Below, in pieces: positions 15,297 through 24,044 of a stretch of 38,702 nt of DNA. The stretch lies in the NCBI RefSeq assembly GCF_001531445.1, contig NZ_LQYA01000047.1, positions 1 through 38,702 on the forward strand, read 5' to 3'. The notes beneath the pieces were generated by a model. The model was not told the origin of the DNA and did not search any database. It saw only the letters and a list, made by a program, of their open reading frames with translations. Source of the stretch: Sporosarcina koreensis. Its GTDB lineage: Bacteria > Bacillota > Bacilli > Bacillales_A > Planococcaceae. Each line of letters opens with the position of its first letter. The stretch's first letter is position 1. A program made the translations under genes and the position numbers.

Positions 15297-16250
15297 TTAA
15301 TATTCCTCCCTGAACTTTTTGGAAACGGCCCTTGCAATCAGGTTCATCACGAGTGTGAAAACGAAAAGGGTCATCGCCACAGCATACAGGCTGTAATAGA
15401 CCGTCGATCCCGCAGCGGCGTCTCCGCCAGTCACTTCGACGATATAAGCGGTCATCGTCTGCATCGATTGTGTAATGTCGAACGTGAAGTTTTTCGTACT
15501 GCCGCTCGCAATCGTCACGATCATCGTTTCCCCGATTGCACGTGAAATACCAAGGACGAACGATGCGATGATGCCGGATAGAGCGGCGGGAATGACAACT
15601 TTGCGCGTCACTTCAAGCTTCGTCGCTCCTAATCCATAGGCACCTTCACGCATCGCATTTGGAACGGAGCTCATCGCATCTTCAGAAAGGGAGGCGATCA
15701 TTGGAATGATCATGACACCCATAACTAAGCCCGGGCTCAAAATATTTGTCGCTTGAAGTCCCGGAATGAAGTCCCGTAAAAGAGGCGTCACAAAAGTGAA
15801 AGCAAAAAATCCATAGACAATTGTCGGTACGCCTGCCAGTAGCTCAAGCACTGGTTTGACGACTTTCCGTACTTTCGGGGAGGCGTATTCGCTCAAGTAA
15901 ATGGCGGCCATCAATCCGATCGGAGCAGCTACCGCCATCGCAATCAAAGAGGAAGTGACAGTACCCATCAATAAAGGGAGCACGCCGAATTCAGGGTTCT
16001 GGCTCAGAGGCTTCAAGACGGTGCCCGTAAAGAAATCGAGGAAAGGCACCCGCTTGAAGAACTCCACCGTTTCGAATAACAGTGTCCAAATGATGCCGAT
16101 TGTCGTTAAGATAGATAAGGAGGCGATCACTGTGAGGAAGATGGGAATGAGTCGTTCGATCCTTCTTCTGATCGAATTGCCGCGTTGATTCTGGTCGATC
16201 ATGTCCCGGATATTCACTTTATCTGCTTTTGTAAATTCATGATTTATCAT
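15297..16250 (-). CDS. pstC: Phosphate ABC transporter permease PstC
   Basis: PstC pairs with PstA to form the phosphate channel. The 317-aa product has a basic cytoplasmic N-terminus, about six membrane helices and the EAA loop MSSVPNAMREGAYGLGATKL followed by GIIASFVLGISRAIGETMIV. ATG 16250 has AAGGAG 8 nt upstream. It lies 69 nt after pstS with a hairpin between them, and is tightly coupled to pstA. Confidence 0.94.
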   Translation of the reverse strand: MINHEFTKADKVNIRDMIDQNQRGNSIRRRIERLIPIFLTVIASLSILTTIGIIWTLLFETVEFFKRVPFLDFFTGTVLKPLSQNPEFGVLPLLMGTVTSSLIAMAVAAPIGLMAAIYLSEYASPKVRKVVKPVLELLAGVPTIVYGFFAFTFVTPLLRDFIPGLQATNILSPGLVMGVMIIPMIASLSEDAMSSVPNAMREGAYGLGATKLEVTRKVVIPAALSGIIASFVLGISRAIGETMIVTIASGSTKNFTFDITQSMQTMTAYIVEVTGGDAAAGSTVYYSLYAVAMTLFVFTLVMNLIARAVSKKFREEY

Positions 16251-16280
16251 TAATGAAACTCCTTCCGGTAAGGTACAAGA

Positions 16281-16308
16281 GGATGAGAGCTAGTAGCAAC
16301 CCTCATCC
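16281..16308 (-). other. Hairpin between pstS and pstC
   Basis: GGATGAG (16281-16287) pairs with CTCATCC (16302-16308). On the transcribed minus strand no T-run follows, so this is more likely a processing or 3'-stabilising hairpin that raises PstS over PstC/PstA than a full terminator. Confidence 0.5.
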
Positions 16309-16319
16309 GTTTTTACATA

Positions 16320-17291
16320 TTATAGGCCTTCCAAGAAGCTGATGTTTTCTTTCACTTCAGATTCCGGAATCGGTGCAAAGCCTGTTTCACCTGCGAATTC
16401 ATTAATATTGTTCATAACGTAAATTGCAAAATCTTTTACTTGCGGCTTATCTTTTGCATGGTTCACATTCAAGTATGTGAAGACCGGGCGAGTGAAGTCC
16501 GCATAAGCTCCATCCTCGGCAATCGTGTCTAGCGCTGGCTCGACAGGACCATTTCCGAAGTCGACCGCAACAGCATTCATCTTGTCTTGGTTATTGACGT
16601 AGTAGCCGAATCCGAAGAACGCGATTCCGTTCTTATCTTCAGAGACTAGGTTCACAAGTGTCGAATATTCCTGCTGCAAGTTGACTGAGCTATCCATATC
16701 TTGCTTATCTAAAATGCTTTCATAGAAAAATTCGTATGTCCCGTGGTTTTCATTCGGTCCCATTGCATTGATCTTTTCATCCGGCCAATCAGGATTGATG
16801 TCGGACCATTTTTCGACTGTGCTATCAGCAAGGAAAATGCTGACCAATTCTTCAGGCGTCATTTCAGTTGCCCAATCATTTTCTTTATTAATGACGAAAG
16901 TAAGGCCGTCTAGGGCAACTTTCAATTCTTTCACTTCTATGCCAAGCTTATCTGCTTCTGTTGCTTCTTCATCTTTGATTTGGCGGGAAGCGTCATTGAA
17001 GTCCGTTCCGTTCTCAACGAGGAATTTTTTGAACCCAGCGCTTGTTCCCGCACGGCTCACTTCAACGGATACGTTCTCTTGTTCGTTCACCATATACTCC
17101 TCAGCAAGTCGGGCCATAAGTGGGTACACTGTTCCAGAACCGTCGATTGCAACACTGCCTTCCAGTTCTGTACCTTGCGCGGATGCTTTGTTTTTGTCGG
17201 ATTCCGCGGAGTCGCCGTCTTTGCCGCATGCCGCTAGAACAACCGCAAAAGCAGCCATGATCATGAATAAAAGATACTTGTTGAACTTCAT
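16320..17291 (-). CDS. pstS: Phosphate-binding lipoprotein PstS
   Basis: PstS captures inorganic phosphate outside the membrane and hands it to PstC/PstA. The 323-aa product begins with a lipoprotein signal and lipobox LAAC (Cys22). The binding-site segments GSGTVYPL, SRAGTSAGFKKF and DASRQIKDEE are present, and the fold continues to the C-terminus. GGGGAGG lies upstream of ATG 17291. First gene of pstS-pstC-pstA; its promoter has four PhoP half-sites, so phosphate starvation should induce it. Confidence 0.95.
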   Translation of the reverse strand: MKFNKYLLFMIMAAFAVVLAACGKDGDSAESDKNKASAQGTELEGSVAIDGSGTVYPLMARLAEEYMVNEQENVSVEVSRAGTSAGFKKFLVENGTDFNDASRQIKDEEATEADKLGIEVKELKVALDGLTFVINKENDWATEMTPEELVSIFLADSTVEKWSDINPDWPDEKINAMGPNENHGTYEFFYESILDKQDMDSSVNLQQEYSTLVNLVSEDKNGIAFFGFGYYVNNQDKMNAVAVDFGNGPVEPALDTIAEDGAYADFTRPVFTYLNVNHAKDKPQVKDFAIYVMNNINEFAGETGFAPIPESEVKENISFLEGL

Positions 17292-17350
17292 TGATAAATC
17301 CTCCCCTGATTATGTTCTCGTGTAGATGAAGGAATCTCCCTCACAACTAC

Positions 17351-17404
17351 ATCATAACGGCCCTTTGTTAAGTGAGTGTTGTCAATATGTAAAGGTATTG
17401 TAAA
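17351..17404 (-). promoter_or_regulatory. PhoP-activated promoter of pstS-pstC-pstA
   Basis: On the minus strand TTTACA (17404-17399), TTTACA (17393-17388), ACAACA (17382-17377) and TTAACA (17371-17366) are spaced at exactly 11 bp, the Bacillus Pho-box layout. A 9-bp gap leads to a TATGAT -10 (17356-17351). Confidence 0.88.
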
Positions 17405-17424
17405 TTGTGGCTTTACGAATAAAT

Positions 17425-17450
17425 AAAAACCCGCTTATTATAAGCGGGTT
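17425..17450 (-). terminator. Terminator of pstB
   Basis: AACCCGCTTA (17450-17441 on the minus strand) pairs with TAAGCGGGTT (17438-17429), followed by a T-run. It begins at the pstB stop codon and separates pstB from pstS. Confidence 0.88.
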
Positions 17451-18268
17451 TAACCGAATCGACCATTAATATAGTCGTCTGTTAATTTGTCGGTAGGGTT
17501 ATTGAAAATCGTTGTCGTACGATCTTCTTCGATCACTTCACCATTTAGGAAGAATGCGGTGCGATCGGAAATACGTGCGGCTTGCTGCATATTGTGGGTG
17601 ACGATGGCAATGGTGACATCGTTTTTAATGGCGCTGATCAATTCCTCGATCTTATGCGTCGATACTGGATCCAGGGCGGATGTTGGTTCATCCATCAAGA
17701 TCACTTCTGGATCGATGGCAAGACATCTTGCAATGCATAGCCGCTGCTGCTGTCCGCCGGAAAGGCCGTACGCACTTTTATGGAGACGGTCTTTCACTTC
17801 ATCCCACAACGCGGCTTTTTTCAAGCTTTCTTCCACAATCATGTCGAGCGTCGCCTTATTGCGGATGCCATGCACTTTCGGTCCGAATGCGACGTTTTCA
17901 TAAATCGATTTCGGGAATGGATTCGGCTTTTGGAACACCATGCCGACTTTCGACCGAAGAATTTCGACCGGCATCGCCTTGCCCAAAATATTATTGCCTT
18001 TGAAAGTGACATTGCCTGAAATGGAGACATCGGCTGCCGTTTCCACCATCCGGTTCAATGTTTTCAGGAACGTCGATTTACCGCATCCTGATGGACCGAT
18101 GATCGCAGTCACTTCGCGTTCGTTGATAGAGAGGTCGATGTTCTTTAGAGCATGCGACGTGCCGTACCAAAGATTCAAGCCATTCGTTTCATAGATCGGC
18201 TTATGCCAGCTTTCGTTTCGAACAATAGATAATGGTTTTTCTTTTATACGTTCATGAAGTAAAGTCAT
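17450..18268 (-). CDS. pstB: Phosphate ABC transporter ATPase PstB
   Basis: PstB drives phosphate import with PstS, PstC and PstA. The 272-aa product has Walker [10 protein letters not shown], the Q-loop [16 protein letters not shown], signature [13 protein letters not shown], Walker [14 protein letters not shown] and the switch His in [11 protein letters not shown] 18268 has AGGAGG 7 nt upstream; the longer upstream frame runs through the Pho box and array and is rejected. Unusually, pstB is first and separately transcribed: it has its own Pho-box promoter and terminator, upstream of pstS instead of after pstA. Confidence 0.95.
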   Translation of the reverse strand: MTLLHERIKEKPLSIVRNESWHKPIYETNGLNLWYGTSHALKNIDLSINEREVTAIIGPSGCGKSTFLKTLNRMVETAADVSISGNVTFKGNNILGKAMPVEILRSKVGMVFQKPNPFPKSIYENVAFGPKVHGIRNKATLDMIVEESLKKAALWDEVKDRLHKSAYGLSGGQQQRLCIARCLAIDPEVILMDEPTSALDPVSTHKIEELISAIKNDVTIAIVTHNMQQAARISDRTAFFLNGEVIEEDRTTTIFNNPTDKLTDDYINGRFG

Positions 18269-18304
18269 TTGAAATCCTCCTAGATTGGATTGAGGCTTAT
18301 GTAT

Positions 18305-18358
18305 AGTGTACGGGAGGATTATTGAGGAAGTATGAACGAAGTGTAAAGGTTTTGTAAA
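18305..18358 (-). promoter_or_regulatory. PhoP-activated promoter of pstB
   Basis: On the minus strand TTTACA (18358-18353), TTTACA (18347-18342), TTCATA (18336-18331) and TCAATA (18325-18320) are spaced at 11 bp. After a 9-bp gap comes a TACACT -10 (18310-18305). The geometry is identical to that of the pstS promoter. Confidence 0.82.
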
Positions 18359-18413
18359 TGAAAAATTGCCAAATGATGCCGAGTCGGTGATAAAGCAAGG
18401 GGAAATATTGCTG

Positions 18414-18493
18414 AGTGGTGATAATGTTCCTCTAAGTGGTGATAAACTCAATCCAAGTGGTGATAATCCCGCTCTGAGTGGTGATAAATTGGA
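18414..18493. repeat. Array C: 21-nt-period intergenic array, core AGTGGTGATAA
   Basis: AGTGGTGATAA starts at 18414, 18435, 18456 and 18477, exactly 21 nt apart, with 10-nt variable spacers. A divergent relative (AGTCGGTGATAA) lies upstream at 18382, out of register. The array sits between the ytoQ terminator and the pstB Pho-box promoter. Confidence 0.92.
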
Positions 18494-18530
18494 ATGAGCC
18501 GCAAATATGTAAATAACGGCGTCCCAATAT

Positions 18531-18560
18531 AAAAAGGCCACCCTCATTCGGATAGCCTTT
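18531..18560 (-). terminator. Terminator of ytoQ
   Basis: On the minus strand AAAGGCTATCC pairs (with G-T pairs) with GGGTGGCCTTT around GAATGA, followed by five T. Confidence 0.85.
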
Positions 18561-18564
18561 CATT

Positions 18565-19005
18565 TCATTCGAAAATATAATGCAATGCCTTCACGGCTTG
18601 GTCTACTGTCTCGACCGTAGCATGTGCTTTGCGGGAGAGCTCTTTCAACGGATGATGGTGCTGTTCGGAGCGAATCAGGATGAGCGGTTTGCCGTACGCA
18701 ACCGCGGCGCTCGCGTCCATTGCCGTATTCCATTGCTTGTATTGCTCACCGAAAAGGGCGATGACAAGATCGGCTTTCTTCATTAATAGCTCGGTGCGCA
18801 AGTTGTTAAAGCTGGAAGCGGCAGCATCCTTGAAAATGGCATCCGGCTGCTTGCCTAAAATTTCCTCCCCGATGTTATCTGAGCGATCGTGGTCTTCCAT
18901 CGGTCCGACAAAATCGATCGGCAAATTCAAAGCCGCAACTTTCCGTTTGACCTCTTCACGCCAAGATGTATGGATTTCCCCTGCAAGATAAACAGTCAAT
19001 CTCAT
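18565..19005 (-). CDS. ytoQ: YtoQ family protein
   Basis: A 146-aa cytoplasmic protein of the conserved but uncharacterised YtoQ family of Bacillales, related in fold to nucleoside 2-deoxyribosyltransferase-like proteins. Family signatures are TVYLAGEIHTSWREEVK, FVGPMEDHDRSDNIGEEILG, KADLVIALFGEQYKQWNTAM and GKPLILIRSEQHHHPLKELS. SD GGGAGGGA precedes ATG 19005. Divergent from the amidohydrolase gene; monocistronic. Its substrate is unknown to me. Confidence 0.88.
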   Translation of the reverse strand: MRLTVYLAGEIHTSWREEVKRKVAALNLPIDFVGPMEDHDRSDNIGEEILGKQPDAIFKDAAASSFNNLRTELLMKKADLVIALFGEQYKQWNTAMDASAAVAYGKPLILIRSEQHHHPLKELSRKAHATVETVDQAVKALHYIFE

Positions 19006-19034
19006 AAAAAATCCCTCCCTGTAATGATGGTTCT

Positions 19035-19043
19035 ATTATAGCA
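19035..19043 (-). promoter_or_regulatory. Extended -10 promoter of ytoQ
   Basis: Minus-strand TGCTATAAT (TGn plus perfect TATAAT) lies 29 nt before the start. Confidence 0.6.
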
Positions 19044-19060
19044 TTCAATTCCAAATAAGA

Positions 19061-19089
19061 TTGCCCGGTGCGTTTTGAAAGTTTAGAAT
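19061..19089 (+). promoter_or_regulatory. SigA promoter of the amidohydrolase gene
   Basis: TTGCCC (19061-19066), a 17-nt spacer and TAGAAT (19084-19089), 20 nt before the start. Confidence 0.55.
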
Positions 19090-19109
19090 AAAGGGAAGGG
19101 GGAGTCACG

Positions 19110-20675
19110 ATGAAAACAATTTGGCATAATGGCAAGCTATATACAATGGAAAGAGAAGGGGAAACCGTCGAGGCGTTGCTGACAGAAAACGGAAAAATCA
19201 TCGCGGTAGGTACTTATGATGAATTAAAAAGTGAAGCTGAACATGAAATCGACTTGAAAGGAGCGGTGCTCTACCCGGGGTTCATCGACAATCATATGCA
19301 CATGATCGGGCATGGGCAGAAATTGCTCAGCCTTGACTTGTCGAAAGCGAAATCCGCTAATGACATGATGGATATGCTTATGAACGCTTATCCTGATTTA
19401 CAAGAGGATGAGTGGTTTATTGGCGAAGGCTGGAATGAAAACAATTTTGCGGATAAAAAGGTTTTCACGCGTCTCGAACTAGACAAGGTGACGGATTCCC
19501 CGATGTTCCTTAAACGAACGTGTAGGCATGCTGCAATCGTCAATTCGAAAGCATTGGAGCTTGCAGGCATTACGAAGGACACACCTGATCCGGATGACGG
19601 GGTCATTGAGCGGGATGAAAATGGAGAACCGACTGGCGTATTGAAGGAAGGCCCTATGGATCGCATGCAACAGCTCATTCCGGAGCCGACGGAGGAGATG
19701 TTGACGAAAGCACTCGCGAAATCGGTAGATGATCTATTGTCGCTAGGACTGACAGGTGCTGTGACGGATGATCTCGGGTATTACGGCGATTATCGGAATC
19801 CATTGCAGGCGTTCAGAAATGTCATCGGCGAGAAGAAGTTCCGAGCGCATTTATTGCGGAGATCGACGGTGTTTACACAACTAATGGAAGACAATGCAAC
19901 GTATGATGAACCGTGGATCGAACCGGGGGAAATGAAGTTTTTCATTGATGGGGCACTTGGCGGAAGTACCGCTTTGTTAAGCAAACCCTATGCCGATGAT
20001 CCATCCATTTCAGGCAATGCTGTTTTGACGGATGAAGAGATCGACCGGAATGTAGCGACTGCGCGTAAATATGGGCAGGCCGTAGCGATGCATATGATCG
20101 GGGACGGCGCGGTTGAAAAAGGGTTGGACGCAATCGAGCGTCATCCAGTGCCGGAAGGGAAGCGGGACCGGCTCATCCACGTGAATGTGCTGCGGGATGA
20201 TTTAGTGGAGCGGATGAAGAAACTTCCGGTTGTTCTAGACATTCAGCCAGCGTTCGTCCCGTCCGATTTCCCATGGGTGATGGATCGTTTAGGCGAAGAG
20301 CGTTTGGACTGGGCGTATGCATGGAAGCGCCTTATCGACGAAGGGTTCATTTGCGGAGCGGGGTCGGATGCGCCGATTGAAGAAGTCGATCCGCTGCTCG
20401 GCATTTATGCGGCAGTGGCGAGAAGGAAGCCTGGAGAAACGCATGAAGGGTATTTGCCGAAGGAGAAGCTGAGCCGGTTTGAGGCAGTTGGTTTATTCAC
20501 ATCAGGCAGTGCTGCGACAATTGGGAAGGCGGATTCGCGCGGAAAGTTAGCTGTCGGTTTCGACGCGGACTTTACGGTGCTTGATAAGGATTTATTTGAG
20601 TTGGATGAAGAAGAAATACTTGAAACGGCTGTTGAGATGACGGTTGTAGCGGGGGAAGTTATGTATCGGAAATAA
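19110..20675 (+). CDS. YtcJ-like amidohydrolase
   Basis: A 521-aa metal-dependent hydrolase of the amidohydrolase superfamily, YtcJ/Amidohydro_3 type. The N-terminal and C-terminal beta-sandwich parts (about 1-55 and 465-521, ending GKLAVGFDADFTVLD) enclose a TIM barrel. The metal-ligand motif is GFIDNHMHM; further on come MHMIGDGA, a His in LIHVNVL and the Asp in CGAGSDAPIE. The natural substrate is unknown; the family is often annotated as N-substituted formamide deformylase-like. AAGGGGGAG precedes ATG 19110. Monocistronic, with its own promoter and terminator. Confidence 0.88.
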   Translation: MKTIWHNGKLYTMEREGETVEALLTENGKIIAVGTYDELKSEAEHEIDLKGAVLYPGFIDNHMHMIGHGQKLLSLDLSKAKSANDMMDMLMNAYPDLQEDEWFIGEGWNENNFADKKVFTRLELDKVTDSPMFLKRTCRHAAIVNSKALELAGITKDTPDPDDGVIERDENGEPTGVLKEGPMDRMQQLIPEPTEEMLTKALAKSVDDLLSLGLTGAVTDDLGYYGDYRNPLQAFRNVIGEKKFRAHLLRRSTVFTQLMEDNATYDEPWIEPGEMKFFIDGALGGSTALLSKPYADDPSISGNAVLTDEEIDRNVATARKYGQAVAMHMIGDGAVEKGLDAIERHPVPEGKRDRLIHVNVLRDDLVERMKKLPVVLDIQPAFVPSDFPWVMDRLGEERLDWAYAWKRLIDEGFICGAGSDAPIEEVDPLLGIYAAVARRKPGETHEGYLPKEKLSRFEAVGLFTSGSAATIGKADSRGKLAVGFDADFTVLDKDLFELDEEEILETAVEMTVVAGEVMYRK

Positions 20676-20686
20676 TATTTTGGAAT

Positions 20687-20725
20687 GAAGATAACATGAT
20701 GTTTGAACGTCGGTTATCTTCTTTT
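20687..20725 (+). terminator. Terminator of the amidohydrolase gene
   Basis: GAAGATAAC (20687-20695) pairs with GTTATCTTC (20713-20721), followed by TTTT. Confidence 0.85.
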
Positions 20726-20751
20726 CTATACAGCTAATGGAGTGAGAATAA

Positions 20752-21309
20752 ATGATAGATTTACGTCGCAAACCACTACTAGAAGGAGAGAAGGTTGTTC
20801 TCAGACCTTTTCAGGATGAAGACTTTCCCTTTATTAAAGAATGCTTACTAGATCCCGAGGTAATAAAACTGACAGGAAGCAGTTCGGATGTTGATTGGGA
20901 GTCAACACACCGATGGTACCATACAAGAAATGAACAAACGGATCGCTTGGATCTTGCGATTGTTGACCGGTCCCAAGATATCTTAGTCGGGGAGGCAGTG
21001 GTCAATTTATACGATGAACAGAATCAGAGTATGAATTTCAGAATACTTATCGGGCCAAAGGGAAGGAATCAGGGACTCGGGACGGAGGCTACTCAACTTA
21101 TCGTTGATTACATATTTACACATACGACACTTCGCGAACTGACCTTAAGTGTGTTTGACTTCAATCCAAGGGCGAAGCATGTTTATGAAAAAGTCGGTTT
21201 TGTGCAGGTGAGCATTGATGAAAACGATTTGGAGTTTGAAGGGGAATGGATTGATTCGATTAATATGAAGCTGACTAAGGATAGTTGGTTGAGTAGGAAA
21301 AGTGTTTAA
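20752..21309 (+). CDS. GNAT family N-acetyltransferase (RimJ/RimL-like)
   Basis: A 185-aa acetyl-CoA-dependent acetyltransferase of the Acetyltransf_3 type. VVLRPFQDEDFPFIKECL at the N-terminus, the acetyl-CoA loop GPKGRNQGLGTEATQLIVDY (about 103-122) and NPRAKHVYEKVGFVQ near the C-terminus are typical of RimJ/RimL-like and antibiotic-modifying members. The substrate cannot be told from sequence. SD GGAGTGAG precedes ATG 20752. The codon use does not stand out from the neighbours. It ends near the bidirectional hairpin shared with the MMPL gene. Confidence 0.85.
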   Translation: MIDLRRKPLLEGEKVVLRPFQDEDFPFIKECLLDPEVIKLTGSSSDVDWESTHRWYHTRNEQTDRLDLAIVDRSQDILVGEAVVNLYDEQNQSMNFRILIGPKGRNQGLGTEATQLIVDYIFTHTTLRELTLSVFDFNPRAKHVYEKVGFVQVSIDENDLEFEGEWIDSINMKLTKDSWLSRKSV

Positions 21310-21345
21310 TGAACTAGAATTGTTTAATCGCGAAAAATAAACAGA

Positions 21346-21390
21346 AAACAGAGCAGAAAGGGCACCGTTGCCTTCCTGCTCTGTTTGTAT
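21346..21390 (-). terminator. Terminator of the marR-MMPL operon (may act both ways)
   Basis: AAACAGAGCAG (21346-21356) pairs with CTGCTCTGTTT (21376-21386), extended by further pairing towards the loop. It lies between the convergent acetyltransferase and MMPL genes. Confidence 0.8.
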
Positions 21391-24042
21391 TTATCCTCTA
21401 AACGGCCACCAAACACCACGCCCAAACGATACAGTAATTGCCGGAATAAGCAATGGCAAGATAATCATACCGTATAACAGCAATCCGGTAATGACAATCG
21501 TCGCAATTTGCACGAGGCTCAATACGCCGGATGGCATCATCGCACCGAATGTACCTGCCAAAATTATCGCTGCGGTGATGATGACCGTCCCCATTTTCGC
21601 CATAGATGTAACTAAAGCGTCCCGGACATTCTTCCCGTTTATGCTCTCTTCACGGAATCGGTCAAGCAGGAAGATCGAGTAGTCGACCCCTAACGCAATC
21701 AGCATAATGAAGCCAAAGAATGGAACTGCCCAGCTAATGCCGTCATAACCAAGTCCATTGACAAAGATGAGCTCCGTAATGGATACAGATGTATAGTAGG
21801 TGAGCAACAACGAGCCAATCATATAAGCTGGCATGATAGCCGAACGGAACAGGATGAACAGCACGATGAACAAGCCAACGAGCATAATCGTCACTGTCCG
21901 TGTAAAGTCCTTCGTTGAAATGTCATTCAAGTCGGCATTCATGACGGAAATTCCGCTGAATGCAACATCCGCTTTTTCGAAAGGCGTGCCGATAATAGAT
22001 CTATGAAGTGTGTTTTCGATATCCTCCACTGTTCCGATTGCCTCACGGGAATATGGGTCTTGTTCTAAGATGACTTCCAGGATGATGCCCGTTTCCTCAT
22101 CGATCGTATAGCGGTCAATGACAGGTGCGAACTCTTCCTCGGCAAGTGTCCCTTTTGGAATGAACAGCCCAGTATCCCGAACGCTCTTCGTATCTCCCAT
22201 ATCCTTCATCATGTCAGCAAGTTCGGTAAGTCCTTCGTGAATTTCGCCAAGACCTTCGTTAGCCGCTTCTACGCCATTTGCAAGCTCTGTTAATCCACCG
22301 GAAAGGGCGCCCATTTGACCGCCTGCTCCGTCCAACTGATCGGCAGCGCCATACAAGCTATTGCTAACTTTTCCAAGCTCGGTTCCTAATGCTTTCAAAC
22401 CGCCGGCAGCTTGTGTAGCGGGCATCCCTTGTTCAAGTCCGCCAGCAATTTGGGTTAACTGATCGTTGATTTGCTTGATGCCGCCCGCAGCCTGACGCAA
22501 TCCGGCGCCTCCCGAGGAAGCTGAATCTGAAGGCAATTGTCCTGTAACTTCATTCAATCCGCCTTGCACTTGGCGAAGCCCGTCTTGAACTTCTATGAGC
22601 CCGTCGACTGCTTCAGTCAACCCATCTGCCATTAGTGCGATTTGATGATCGACATACAAGTCTTCAATCAATTCACCAGTTGGGCGGGTAATCGTGCGAA
22701 CGCTTTTGACGCCATCAATTTTCTCGAGATCTTTGCTGATGGATTCTAAATAGGTGACATCTTGTTCATTTACAATTTTCGTGTCCCTTTTCAAAATGAC
22801 TTGGACTGGCAATGAATCTCCTTCACCGAACGCTTTGGAAATCCGGTTCAATCCCATTACAGACTCCTTGCTGTCATCAATCTCATCCACTGTATTGAAT
22901 GACAAGTCATTGTCATACGTCAACAGAAGCGGAATTGTAATAACCGCAACGATGAGCATCGAAATAAGCGGGCGTGCTACTGACACTTTGCTGAACGCAA
23001 TCCATATTTTACTGTCTTTATGCGATGCAGCGCCTTTGGAAGGCCAGAACAATTTATCTTTCAATAAAACCATAAATAACGGAACGACTGTGTAAAGAAT
23101 AAGCAGTAGCACAGCTATCCCGACTGCAACTGCGACTGCAGATTTGAAAATCGGGAAGTCCGCGAATCCAATGGCCGCAAATCCGATGAACACTGCAGCT
23201 GCGCTGATGAATAATGTGCGTCCAGCCGTTTTGTATGTGTTAATAACCGCTTCTTCCACAGCGTGACCTTCTAGCAATTCCTCTTTATAACGGCTTAATA
23301 AGAGAATACAATAGTCGGTCCCTAAGCCAAAAAGAATCGCCACGAGGAAGATCTGCGTATAGTTTGAAACAGGGAAGCCGAACCAATCGATGAAAAACGC
23401 AACGAACGATTGGCTAAGTAAATAGGAAATACCAACTGCCAATAACGGGACAAAAGGCGTTACGATTGAGCGGAACACGATGAGCAGCAAGCCGAAGATC
23501 AGAACAACGGTAATCAACTCCGTCTTCTTGAGCCCTTCCTGTGCACTGATATTGACGTCATTGTTAATGATCGCTTCACCTGTCAGATAGACAGTCTCAT
23601 CTTTAGGCAGCATGTCTGCATGGATTTTATCCGCAAGCTCAATAATTTCTTCATTAGTTCCGTCCACTGTGACTGGAACGAGGATCGTTTTCTTATCCTC
23701 CGAGACGAGCTGTTTCTCCATATCTTCATTTTCAAACGGATCGAGCACATCCTTCACCGGTTTCCCGAGCGATTGGATCTTTTGTGCCACTGCAGATACA
23801 TCTTTCTTTAATGCGTCATCGACAGGATTGTCGAGTGCATATACGAGCGATATCGTATCTTCCGAAGCACCTGCTTTTTCCAGTATGTCCGCAGCTTTTT
23901 GTGATTCCGCCGTATCCGGCAACTGGAACGAACCTGCGTTTTCCGCCTGTTTCGCTAGGTCAGGAGACAAGATGAATAAAATCGCGGTAAGCGCGATAAT
24001 CCCGATGAAAATTGGCCATTTAAATTTCAGCACTTGTTTCAT
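21391..24042 (-). CDS. MMPL/RND-family transporter
   Basis: An 883-aa membrane exporter with two MMPL halves. Each has a large external domain and about six helices; the proton-relay Asp motifs are GLGTDYCILLLSRYKEE in the first half and ALGVDYSIFLLDRFREE in the second. The second external domain carries a long Gly/Leu-rich repeat region (about 470-620; LRQVQGGLNEV, LEQGMPATQAAGGL, LTELANGVEAANEGL) predicted as coiled coil, as in YdgH/YdfJ-like proteins. It starts 2 nt after the marR stop, with AAAGGAATG as SD, so it is the target of that regulator. Likely exports a lipid or hydrophobic drug; the substrate is unknown. Confidence 0.9.
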   Translation of the reverse strand: MKQVLKFKWPIFIGIIALTAILFILSPDLAKQAENAGSFQLPDTAESQKAADILEKAGASEDTISLVYALDNPVDDALKKDVSAVAQKIQSLGKPVKDVLDPFENEDMEKQLVSEDKKTILVPVTVDGTNEEIIELADKIHADMLPKDETVYLTGEAIINNDVNISAQEGLKKTELITVVLIFGLLLIVFRSIVTPFVPLLAVGISYLLSQSFVAFFIDWFGFPVSNYTQIFLVAILFGLGTDYCILLLSRYKEELLEGHAVEEAVINTYKTAGRTLFISAAAVFIGFAAIGFADFPIFKSAVAVAVGIAVLLLILYTVVPLFMVLLKDKLFWPSKGAASHKDSKIWIAFSKVSVARPLISMLIVAVITIPLLLTYDNDLSFNTVDEIDDSKESVMGLNRISKAFGEGDSLPVQVILKRDTKIVNEQDVTYLESISKDLEKIDGVKSVRTITRPTGELIEDLYVDHQIALMADGLTEAVDGLIEVQDGLRQVQGGLNEVTGQLPSDSASSGGAGLRQAAGGIKQINDQLTQIAGGLEQGMPATQAAGGLKALGTELGKVSNSLYGAADQLDGAGGQMGALSGGLTELANGVEAANEGLGEIHEGLTELADMMKDMGDTKSVRDTGLFIPKGTLAEEEFAPVIDRYTIDEETGIILEVILEQDPYSREAIGTVEDIENTLHRSIIGTPFEKADVAFSGISVMNADLNDISTKDFTRTVTIMLVGLFIVLFILFRSAIMPAYMIGSLLLTYYTSVSITELIFVNGLGYDGISWAVPFFGFIMLIALGVDYSIFLLDRFREESINGKNVRDALVTSMAKMGTVIITAAIILAGTFGAMMPSGVLSLVQIATIVITGLLLYGMIILPLLIPAITVSFGRGVWWPFRG

Positions 24043-24044
24043 AC

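Noticed and set aside
18269..18547. Longer pstB reading frame with repeated LSPL motifs
   Set aside because: The extra codons translate array C and the Pho-box region; ATG 18268 has a perfect AGGAGG.
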